Source: Bactericera cockerelli (taxonomy: Eukaryota > Arthropoda > Insecta > Hemiptera > Triozidae). Taken from it: a DNA stretch of 64,000 bases. Below are positions 1 to 12,100 of the stretch, in pieces (the stretch's first letter is position 1; every line of letters starts with the position of its first letter). The translations under genes and the position numbers were made by a program. The stretch covers positions 28,636,315 through 28,700,314 of the forward strand of contig CM044963.1 in NCBI GenBank assembly GCA_024516035.1. Reading direction: 5' to 3'. Under the pieces are notes generated by a model. That model was not told the origin of the DNA and ran no database searches. It saw nothing but the letters and a program-made list of their open reading frames with translations.

Positions 1-77
1 ATCATACGATCAATCAAAATGCTTTCGTAAGGTCAAGATTAGTCTGGCTGGGGGACTATAAACAGGGAGTAGACTAG

Positions 78-205
78 CATTGGCTTGGTTCTGGGGGCCC
101 TTGTGAATTATTAGTCTCCTTGTAAAGACAGTGGTAGAAGTGCTGAGTCATACCTCCCCTGTCTGGCTAACATCGTTCACGATGACGCCACCCTATGATG
201 AAGAT
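78..205 (+). mobile_element. dispersed repeat, partner of 2965-3230
   Basis: ATTGGCTTGGTTCTGGGGGC through ACGATGACGCCACCCTATGA, the reverse complement of part of the repeat at 3.1 kb. Confidence 0.5.
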
Positions 206-899
206 CAAGATAAACAGAATCAACGTGATCTTCGTCAGATAAATGAGAAGAAATGTAATTCTAAAAAGGATAGGATAGCGTGAGAACCAGTTTTTTATTT
301 TTTTAAGGAGAGGTGGTAAAATCTGTAGACGAACACTAGATTTTACCCTGGCGACGAACAGTGTGAGTACTGAGATGCGGACAATGTCCACTAAATGGTG
401 ATGGTGCATCATCCCCACTAAAAAGCCACCTCTCCCCTAAAAATGTGATCCCGGAACCGTTCACAATATGAGAACCAAAGATATAACGTTTAATTTTTTT
501 TTATTTAATTTAATTGTTTATTTATGTCATATTTTACAATACATTATACATAAATTACATAATAAAACTTGTAGCTAGGGTTTCTAAAAATAACAATTAT
601 TTGGAAATATCACATTAAAACAAATACACAATAATATAGTGCAAAAGAAATGGCGGAAAAATGGTAATTAATTTTCAATTTCAGAGAGAGAGAAATAAGT
701 TGAAGGTGGTGGAGAGTGACAGGCTGTTCTGGTGTTTATAATAAAGATCAAGCATTTTATTGAGGGGAGAATGTGAAGACAAAGAATTTGATGGAATGTT
801 AAAAAAATTTCAAACCTACATTACGAGTACGACTAGATAGAGTATTGTAGGTTACTTTAGTTTTAAGATCACAGTCGATTATTTTCTTTAATATTTTAA

Positions 900-1173
900 C
901 ACGACCGGCACCATTTTCAGTGTATGTACGCATGGGACCGCTATATCTGAGCAATCTGAGCATATCTGACCTCCTGTATACGAAAAACCCGCTTGGAGAG
1001 TAAAATTATACAGGGTAGAGTATATTTCTATACTAAAACATAGGAATAGGTGTCCCACCGGTGGGACAAGCAGGTTTGAAATCAAGAAGGTCACTTGTCC
1101 CACCGGTGGGACAACCGGTCCATTCAGTACACACGCAGATGTCCCACCGGTGGGACAACCGGTCGTGTATGTG
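900..1173. mobile_element. piggyBac-like MITE
   Basis: TTAA (896-899) and TTAA (1174-1177) flank ends CACGACCGG and CCGGTCGTG, the latter followed by six extra bases. Inside are three TGTCCCACCGGTGGGACA palindromes. Confidence 0.6.
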
Positions 1174-1232
1174 TTAAAGAGAGTAAAAGAGAGTAGTAAT
1201 ATTTTAAAACGTTGAAAGAAAAGCCTCCTCAC

Positions 1233-1433
1233 CTTGAGTTTTCCCTCGAGGAAGTCGCCCACAAAGGAGCGCACAGCCTCCACGCTGATCTCCGGGGAGG
1301 CGGGCTTGTACTTGGCCATGTCCTCCTCCAGCTTGATCAGCCGCATGCTCGGCACCTCCTCCTTGCTCATGCCGAAGAACTCCAGGATCTTGCCGTGATC
1401 TTCCTCGTCCGTGTTGATCGTCACGAACAGAAC
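1233..1433 (-). CDS. Pdi: PDI exon 6
   Basis: 67 codons finishing domain b' ([20 protein letters not shown] to FLEGKLK). Acceptor CATCAG, donor GTGAGG. Third codon positions are nearly all G or C. Confidence 0.93.
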
Positions 1434-1495
1434 CTGATGGGTGGTGGAGGGTGGAGGTTGGACGAAAAAATGAGGTTAAATTAATAATTTATTAC

Positions 1496-1530
<35 letters not shown>

Positions 1531-4500
1531 GTCGCTTTCAACTGCATGGTCATATCACGACGGGGGTGTTACCCTCCATTCGCAGGAAACTCACAAACCT
1601 GCTACCCACATTAACCTCACCCAGCCTGGGTTGGGCCGGAAAACCAGCATCACGAAGTCTTCAGCTCGCTGGACGTTGCTTAACTTCGGTGATCCAACGA
1701 GAACCGGTGCATCGAACGACGCGCCATCGACGCTGGCATTAATTTATTATTTGATTTAATCGTGAGAGCAAACAAGCTCGAAACAGCTGTCCGAGTATGT
1801 TCTGATATTCATGTACATCTGAAGAAAAAAATCCTACCAAAAAAAGGTTTTAAAAGAAAAAATTAGACTTTGTAAGTGCATAATAATAAACACAACAAAC
1901 AAAGGCTTCAATATCGAAGCATATCACTCAAATCATTGCTAAGTGTCAGATGTCACTATATTACACAATACGCAATCGCTGACTTAGCGCCACAGAGGTA
2001 TTACAGAAACGTCCATTAATTCCACCCTTACTATATTAATTTAATTCCATCGCCTCAAATTCAATCCTCGGCAGAGGAATTTTTTTTATGAACCGAGAAT
2101 GCTCCAAAATACCTCGCAAATCCTGCGTTTTTGCAAGGTTACATTTCAGACCTCTGGATTGCCAGACCTGGCGGAGACACTCACCTTCTCTCTATGCTCC
2201 TTGGCGACAGTGGAGACACTACTCACCTTCTCTCTATGCTCCTTGGCGACAGTGGAGACACTACTCACCTTCTCTCTATGCTCCTTGGCGACAGTGGAGA
2301 CACTACTCACCTTCTCTCTATGCTCCTTGGCGACAGTGGAGACACTACTCACCTTCTCTCTATGCTCCTTGGCGACAGTGGAGACACTACTCACCTTCTC
2401 TCTATGCTCCTTGGCGACAGTGGAGACACTACTCACCTTCTCTCTATGGTCCTTGGCGACAGTGGCCACGGGCTCAAAGTGACTCTCGTAGTGGCCCGCA
2501 GCCCTGGAGAAGAACACGAGCAGGTGGCTCTTGATCTCGCCGCCGAAGATCTTCTGGGCGGTCTCGTGGTTGAACTCGACCACCAGGGGCAGCGACTGGG
2601 TGGTGGCGAACTTGCGCAGGGCGGCCTCGTCCGCCAAGCCCTCGTAGTCCACGCGACCCTCGTCGAACTGAAATCACAACAAAAAAAAATACAACATACA
2701 AAAACGAACACAATACTTGAACTGAAATTACAAAAAAAAAAAAAAAAAAAAATACAAAAACGAACACAATACTTCCGATTTCTAATATTAGAAATTTCTA
2801 AGGAAGTAATATTTAGACGCTATCATTAGGAGGCATTGTTTTCCCCGAGTAGTCACCTAGACCTAGCGGTAACATTCTTTAATGTTAAAATATTAGATAT
2901 AAGTGTCTAGATTTAAGAATTTTGTATGCGTGTAAAGCATATTATATACAAATAAATAAATTACAACATGCTCGGCTTGCACTCCTGGTGACCCCAGTTT
3001 GAATTCCGGTGGGGTTAGAAATTTTTCGGCTCGGGTAGTTGTGGAGTGGGCAACGACGAGTGGCATTCATCATCATAGGGTGGCGTCATCGTGAACGATG
3101 GTAGCCAGACAGGGGAGGAATGACTTCTACCACTCTCAGAAGTGTCCAAGGGACTCTAGACACTTCCACCACTGTCTTTACAAGGAGGCTAATAATTGAC
3201 AAGGGCCCCCAGAACCAAGCCGAGTGGCTTTACGAGATTGATATTGGAATATGATGGTTCGTTGGAGATATGATGCAATAGCATTCGTTCTCGTAGTGTC
3301 AATGCTACCCACAAAAAATTGTGACATGATAACGGAAATAACTAGCTCTTTATCTTTATTGTTTTTCCAACCGGGGCCCAGAAAAAAAGTCAATTGTTAT
3401 GACGCTATTGGCAGACATTGTACTTCTAACACGGGTTAAGAAAATCGACTGCCTCATATAATTATAGTGACTCACAAATTCAAAGAAATATTTATCTCTG
3501 GGCCAAATTTGGAGTCATTTCGCCAGACAATTTGGAGCTGCATTGATTTAGAATAAATGTAAATAGATTTTCTATATTAAAATTGATTACAACGTGACTT
3601 TGTTTATACTGCCAGTACAGGACCCCCAAGTCGCCATTTGCTAGTAGTCCGAAAACTTTTGCGATTCCATCGATTGAGAAGATCTTTGTCATCACTGATG
3701 GCAACAGGTATGTAGTGATATTTCAGGTATGTTCTGATATTCATGTACATCTAATAGAACTTCTCACTTTTCTGTTTATACTGATATACTGAACATTTCT
3801 TACCTTCTACCGACCTCAGTAGCTTGATCGATAAGGCAGTGGACTAGTAACCTGGAGGTCGGTGGTTCACGTCCCTGTTTCAGCGTAGATTTAGTAAAGC
3901 CAGTTTGAGTAGTTGTGATATCACGAAAGTGATGAACACAGGTATGATAACATTTCTTACCTTCTTGAAGATGACCACTTTGTCATCAGCGATGGAGTAC
4001 TCGGCCAGAACGTCATCAGAGGCGGAAGTGATGAAGACGAGGTCATCCACCTTGCTGGCTACCTCGTTGAAAGCTTTGGACAGGTCAGAGTCGGCGTTCT
4101 GAAAGCAAAACAAGAGGAGGATGGTGAGTTTCTGGGGTGAAAAATTGAGAAGCCACATTTGTACTCTCAGCAAAACAAGAGGAGGATGATGAGTTTCTGG
4201 GGTGAAAAATTGAGAAGCCACATTTGTATTGTTGCTGTTGTAGCAGTTCAGTACTCCGTACTCCTATCCGTGCCTGAATGAAATACAAAAGTTCCTGAAT
4301 GAAATGTTACACAGATGTTTTGTAAAAACTTTACAAAGTGCCTGAATGAAATCTTTCTGTGATATTTCTGTTATTCGTCTCCTTTCCTCGCACATACTCG
4401 TATATTTCCCTAGCATAAAATATTAATTTTAGTTATAATTAAGTATATAAATTGTAAATTGTGTTTAATGTTTTATTTTAAAATCACACGATAAATATAG

Positions 4501-7500
4501 TTGAATTATCCGATTTTTTTTTTCCCAGTTGGAAAATTCAGGAATTGAGTAACCCGGACACGATTGTTCCAAAGATCAACAAGGGTCAGGGTGATGGGAT
4601 TTGCTGAACAGTTACACAGATGTTCTGTTTAGTGCGGACTTCCTTGGCAGACTGGGCATAAATCTCGAAAGTTAGGATCAATTCTGGATTAGTATGAGTA
4701 TGAGGACATGATGAGTTTCTGGGTTGATATATTGAAGGACAAATTTGTATTCAAAATTCGTTGTTGTTGTTGTTGTTGTTGTTGAGGTCAGATTGGCTAC
4801 TGATGGGGCGAGTGATGTTCTCCGGTGAAATTTAAGAGTAAAAGTTGGCTCGTTCTGAACCACATACTTCTATGTGCGATCAACCATTGTGCGATATGTG
4901 CTATCAATGTGAGAACTTGGTCTTCTTCTTTAAGCCATTAAACCCATGGGAAACTGCAAGCCAGCCTGCGCTAGAGGCTAGATTATTCTGTTTTTGTATT
5001 TTATTGCGCGAGGAAATGTACAAAATACTGAGCTACTGTCAAAATGAGCTATGCTATTCTGCCATTATCTCTTCCAGACAGAGCTGTACAGGAAACTCAA
5101 TATATTATTATATGTACAGTGTGTCTATTCAGTGTACATCTGTACATTGTAACAACCTAATATATTCATTATCAATGAGACTTCTTATCACTAAGTACAG
5201 GGTGTGATTACATAACACATTTTCAACTAAAATTTCTTACAAATGATATATTCATAATATTAAAAGAAAAAGTAGCTGTGGTAACCACCAGGCAAGGTTA
5301 ATGCTCAAAGCATTTTCTACCACTTAACCATCAGAGTCTTATTATATTATTTGCTCACAGATTCAAATTAATAAGGAAAAATTCATGCACTGGGTCGGAT
5401 TCGAACCAACGGATCTCTAAGCTACCTGGATTACCAGACTAGCGCGTAAACCAATTGGCAATACAACGTCAACTTTGAGATCAAGTTTCATTTGGTATTT
5501 CGACTCTTGTTGGTCAATGACAGTGTGTACAAAGTGCGTACGCATATTGAACTTATTTTACCTATGTTTTTATTTAATTTAATTTATTGACAACAAATTG
5601 TTGGATTTTTACATAGGTACAAAACACTAAACATTTAGGACTAAACACTAAACTAAGACTAAACACTTGAGACCTGAATTTTAACATACTGTAAGAATGA
5701 GAAAATGGCCCGCATGCGACCCCCACGGGCCACGGGTTGGACAGCCCTGGTCTCAAATGTCTAATACGTCCTCTTATCAGCATAGAACACGTAGCATAAG
5801 TGAAACTTTTCCTACGTCATAACTTTACCACGTATGCAAAAAAATAAAACCCCATGCTGCAAGAATAAAACCACGTCAGCGACAAGTATTGAATGCCACG
5901 TAAACAATTATCCCCTCACCCCGATATACATACTTTCATAGACAACACTCACTGATGAGCAATAGAGCTTTTCTCAGAGATAAGAACAAAAGTTCAAAAA
6001 CCTTTTCACTTTCTTTATCCTATATTATTATTATTGTTGTTCAGTAGCGACCTCAGTAGCTTGATGGATAAGGCGGGCGGACTTGTAACCTGGAGGTGAG
6101 TGGTTCAAGTCCCGGTATCAGCGTTGATTTAATAAAAGCGAGTTCGAGTAGTTGTGACATCACGAAAGTGATCAACACAAATATGATGACTTAAAAAAAA
6201 TAAAAAAAATAATAATAATATAAAAAAAAGTCTGGTAATCCAGGTAGCGCAGGGATCCGTTGGTTCGAATCCCACTCAAAGCATGAATTTTTTCCCTCAT
6301 TGATTTGAGTTTGTGACCGTATAGTAATGAGTTAATGCATAAATTATTTTCTACCACCTAACTCTCAGAGTCCTATTATTATGTGGTCACAAACTCAAAT
6401 TATTGAGGAAAAAAATTCATGCATTGGGTTTGGATGCGATTCGAACCTACGGTAGCTGGATTACTAGACATCAAGCGCCTTAACCACTTGACTACCAGTG
6501 CACCATGGGTCAACCCTCTACCAGAGTCTACTAAACACTAGCGATGAACTGGAAAGAGTAGACCAATAAGTTTAAGGTCAAAACAAACTTTCTTATCTAA
6601 CTTTAAAAAAAGAAAAAAAACATGATGATTAGCTCTTTATCAGAGTTTAAATATAATTGATTCAAACTTAAAATTATTTTCCTAATCATACACGCTATAT
6701 TAATATTTATTCGATTCCCAGCGGGGAGGATTTTTTCTGCTCTGTACTTGGATGTTCGGGGTCCACTCATACCTCGTGAGGAAAAATGAGTAGTTACTTG
6801 TATGAGTAACGACCAGTGGCGGCATTACCAGAGTAAAAAGAAATTAATGTAATAGAATAATTCGAAATGTAAAGGAGGCTCTTAGTAATGCTGCGCTACC
6901 CACAAAAATTGTGAAGAGGCCTTGTGCTTCACCACAAAGAAATTCGTACATATTAATATTTATTCAATCTGCTATGTATTTTATTTATATTAAAATTCTG
7001 TTCGAAGGTCATCACAGCATTTGAGCATCTCTGAATGGCTCCTGGAAAATAAATTCTCCTACACAACATGTAACACATCAATATTATACTCAAACCAAAC
7101 ACTTGGCGTGTTCGGAAGAGCAACCATAAAATGTAAGAGTGGCCCCAAAATAAATTACCAACACCAACCCAAGTATGAGGAAGAGGTTGACCAACACCAA
7201 CCCAAGTATGAGGAAGAGGTTGACCAACACCAACCCAAGTATGAGGAAGAGGTTGACCAACACCAACCCAAGTATGAGGAAGAGGTTGACCAACACCAAC
7301 CCAAGTATGAGGAAGAGGTTGACCAACACCAACCCAAGTATGAGGAAGAGGTTGACCAACACCAACCCAAGTATGAGGAAGAGGTTGACCAACACCAACC
7401 CAAGTATGAGGAAGAGGTTGACCAACACCAACCCAAGTATGAGAAGAGGTTGACCAACACCAACCCAAGTATGAGGAAGAGGTTGACCAACACCAACCCA

Positions 7501-9138
7501 AGTATGAGGAAGAGGTTGACCAACACCAACCCAAGTATGAGGAAGAGGTTGACCAACACCAACCCAAGTATGAGGAAGAGGTTGACCAACACCAACCCAA
7601 GTATGAGGAAGAGGTTGACCAACACCAACCCAAGTATGAGGAAGAGGTTGACCAACACCAACCCAAGTATGAGGAAGAGGTTGACCAACACCAACCCAAG
7701 TATGAGGAAGAGGTTGACCAACACCAACCCAAGTATGAGGAAGAGGTTGACCAACACCAACCCAAGTATGAGGAAGAGGTTGACCAACACCAACCCAAGT
7801 ATGAGGAAGAGGTTGACCAACACCAACCCAAGTATGAGGAAGAGGTTGACCAACACCAACCCAAGTATGAGGAAGAGGTTGACCAACACCAACCCAAGTA
7901 TGAGGAAGAGGTTGACCAACACCAACCCAAGTATGAGGAAGAGGTTGACCAACACCAACCCAAGTATGAGGAAGAGGTTGACCAACACCAACCCAAGTAT
8001 GAGGAAGAGGTTGACCAACACCAACCCAAGTATGAGGAAGAGGTTGACCAACACCAACCCAAGTATGAGGAAGAGGTTGACCAACACCAACCCAAGTATG
8101 AGGAAGAGGTTGACCAACACCAACCCAAGTATGAGGAAGAGGTTGACCAACACCAACCCAAGTATGAGGAAGAGGTTGACCAACACCAACCCAAGTATGA
8201 GGAAGAGGTTGACCAACACCAACCCAAGTATGAGGAAGAGGTTGACCAACACCAACCCAAGTATGAGGAAGAGGTTGACCAACACCAACCCAAGTATGAG
8301 GAAGAGGTTGACCAACACCAACCCAAGTATGAGGAAGAGGTTGACCAACACCAACCCAAGTATGAGGAAGAGGTTGACCAACACCAACCCAAGTATGAGG
8401 AAGAGGTTGACCAACACCAACCCAAGTATGAGGAAGAGGTTGACCAACACCAACCCAAGTATGAGGAAGAGGTTGACCAACACCAACCCAAGTATGAGGA
8501 AGAGGTTGACCAACACCAACCCAAGTATGAGGAAGAGGTTGACCAACACCAACCCAAGTATGAGGAAGAGGTTGACCAACACCAACCCAAGTATGAGGAA
8601 GAGGTTGACCAACACCAACCCAAGTATGAGGAAGAGGTTGACCAACACCAACCCAAGTATGAGGAAGAGGTTGACCAACACCAACCCAAGTATGAGGAAG
8701 AGGTTGACCAACACCAACCCAAGTATGAGGAAGAGGTTGACCAACACCAACCCAAGTATATGAGTGAGAACGAAACAAGCTCAACCAATAGAACGAAACA
8801 AGGGTTGGGTGGAAGAGATTGCCACAGGCAATAACCCCGCCCTTTAGGTAGGACATTATAGTGTTATTTTCTTTTTTACTAATTTATTTTGTCATTTGTT
8901 TGTTTTTTTCTTAATTTTATATACTGTTAACATTGTACTTTGTCCTCCTAATAAAGCATACTCATAATAATAATAATTGTGATAATAATAGTAATAATAA
9001 TAATAGAGGTTGGTCGATCAATACCAACTTATCAATCGCCATTCAACGAGGAAATGCTGTGAGCATTATGGGAACTATCCCTGATGGCTTGCGTTTCGAA
9101 GAGCTGTTTTATATTTAAATAATAATTACAAAAGTTTT

Positions 9139-9175
<37 letters not shown>

Positions 9176-12100
9176 AAAGTAGGAGTGCTGACAGAGCCAA
9201 ACATAATTCGAGAAGGTTGACTCGGCGGTGGCGCCCAATTCACGCCTCACACGATGTGCGGCAATGCCTCATTGTGTAGAGTAGGGTTAGGAAGAATAAA
9301 ATACAAGGCCATGCCTCGGGCCGGTACTCGAGTGCAGCCGGTTGACCAATGCCGACCCCAAGTAGGCTTGAGGTCGGACAATATAAAAGAAGGAGGAACT
9401 GGTGTGGCGCGGCATGTCAAAAGAATCAATCTATTTCCTGTCCGACCCATTCAGACAAAATAATGAAAGCTTAACCATGTTTTTAATGGAAATTTAATGT
9501 TTTCACTTATCAATCATATCATAGAACTCATCGCAGGTCGTATTATTATTATTATTACTTTAGTGGTTGATTTTTCCTCATGTTTTTCGTATATCACCTA
9601 TGAATAATGTATATCCACATGTTTTCACCAATCTACAGTGTACTTTTTTTTTTTTGATTTAACGTCGCTTTCAACTGCATGGTCATATCACGACGGGACA
9701 GTTTTTTTCTTCCTTGATACATTTTCTTTTTCCTTCTCATTTCTTCTTTTTTCATTCTCAATGAAAAAGCTTTCTGGAACGACCGACGGACGACCTGATG
9801 TTGGAAAGTTTCAATTTATGAAAGACCGACCCGAGTACAGGCGACTCTGAGAAGATGTCCAAATGCGATGTGGACACAGCCAGTGGCTTATCGGAGTCTT
9901 TCGGAAAGAGGATATTGACTAAATTGACAGGTCAGTCGGTCACAAATCAAAATAGGTCCTAAAACGTAAAAAAACCGTTACAAAATCAAGTCCCGTTGAC
10001 AAAAAGTTGTTTTAAACCAAGCCCAGTAGTAATTATTGTGCATATTAATGAAACGGTACGAAACGCGGTATATATCCAAATCTTTTGTAGAGACTTGTTT
10101 ACAAAAATCTATACTCGTTGATTCACATTCGTTCCTTTATCAACGATTGTCCGCCGACATTGGACATTCCATTATCAACTTTTGAACGAAATTGGACAAC
10201 ACTATTGGACAACACTATTAGACAATCCGTAATCCAATCCATCAACTATCTCACAAAACTGGACATTCTATCATCAACTATTAGAGACAACTATAGGACA
10301 TTTCGTTAACATTGGACGAAATTGAACAACAATATTAGACAATCCATTTTCAACTATTGGAAGAAAACATAGAACACTATTAGACAATCTATAATCAACT
10401 ATCAGACAATCCATTATCAACTATTGGAGGAAAATATATAACACTTTTAGACAATCCATAATCAACTATCAGACAATCCAGTATCAACTATTGGAACAAA
10501 ATATAGAACACTATTAGACAATCCATAATCAACTATCAGACAATCCAGTATCAACTATTGGAACAAATTACACAAACCTGGAAAGAATGATAGTACCCCT
10601 CTTTATGAATTACTGCGCCGTGAATACCTTTAGCTAAAAACAATTCAGAGCAAACTTTCTGTTCAACTTCTCGATCTAAAGCGTCGACATCGGGCTCTAG
10701 ACTTGAAGCTTCGATCACATCGGTTCAAAAGTTCAACCTCTGTTGACATTGGCACTCGATCTTGATTTCAACATCTCGATCAAAAGCGTCGTTTACACGA
10801 ACACCACCAATCTCATCGGCTCGAGACTTGAAGCTCCGTTCACACCGACATCGGCTCGAGACTTGAAGCTCCGTTCACACCGACATCGGCTCGAGACTTG
10901 AAGCTCCGTTCAAACCGTTCACATCGACATCGTCGGCTCGCGACTTGAAGCTCCGTTCACACCGTTCACATCGACATCGTCGGCTCGCGACTTGAAGCTC
11001 CGTTCACACCGTTCACATCGACATCGTCGGCTCGCGACTTGAAGCTCCGTTCACATGGGCTACACCTACACGGACCCGGTGGGCCTCATGGCGTACAGGT
11101 AGCTCAGTGGTAAAGGCGGCACTCTGTGAATCCACAGGTGCCAGAGGTCGTGGGTTCGAAACCCAGCCGGGACATGACAAGTTATCCTCCCATTTGGGAT
11201 TTTTACCACATAATAATATGTCTTGGGCTTACTGCTGGAATAATGGGACTTTAATAGTCCTTATCGGGCAGTATAAATAAGGCGATATTATTTCCAGGTA
11301 GATACATTTTTTTTTTTTTTTTTTTTGCTTCTAAGTTAATCGTGAGGAGACGTTTCAGTCTATCTCACTAAAACTATAACTAGTATGTTAAAATTAATTA
11401 ATTGTTTAAAAATTTCCGCACAAGATGACAAGTTTGCAGGATCACACTCTTCTGGATAGTTGTTTCAACAGAGTGTCGCATATCTAATAGTTTCAATTTT
11501 TTATTATTATTATTACAGCGTCAAGCAGGGCATGCTCCTCATCGTGTACAAGTCGGGCGACCTGCAGGCCTGGGACCCGAGCATCCACCGGGTCCTCTAC
11601 TACATCCAGACCGCCCACAAGACGCTGCTCCGCAACTACCCCATCACGTGTCTCCACGTCAAGGACGAGAAGGTGGGTGATGCTGAGAAGGGTCTCTTAT
11701 TATTATTATTATTTAACTCTTTATTGGTCAACTACATACATTCAACAAAATAGGCCATGCTAAAAAAAAAAAAAAATGTAGTGAACCAAGGGGCGAGGTT
11801 AGAGCCTGTGGCTTTCTCTTCCGCCGAACCCCATAGGATATAAAAAATAATGAAAAAAAAAAAATATACATATATATATAATAATAAATACTTGTAAAAA
11901 AGTAGAAGGAAACAAAAGTTAACAAAAAAAAAGAAGAAGAAAATTTTAAAGGTACAATGAAAAATATAGAAAATAGAGGAGAAGAAGAATAAAAAGAAAA
12001 GAAGATTTTTTTTAGCATTTAGGACGTGAAGGTGGGTGATGCTGAGAAGGGTCTCTTCAATTCTTTTAGCATTGAAGAGACCCTTCTCTTTTCTTTTAGC

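Noticed and set aside
888..1232. Continuation of PDI past 1233 as coding
   Set aside because: The frame after the GTGAGG donor runs into the MITE. The a' domain is not encoded there.
3492..3704. An extra PDI exon or exon 4 duplicate on the minus strand
   Set aside because: Slight resemblance (DKIFSIDG-like) but no phase fit, no good splice sites, and exons 4 and 5 already join in phase.
6953..8856. Open frames of 531-611 codons in the 33-bp array on both strands
   Set aside because: They exist only because 33 is divisible by three and the unit lacks stops. No non-repeat coding flank, no splice or start context.
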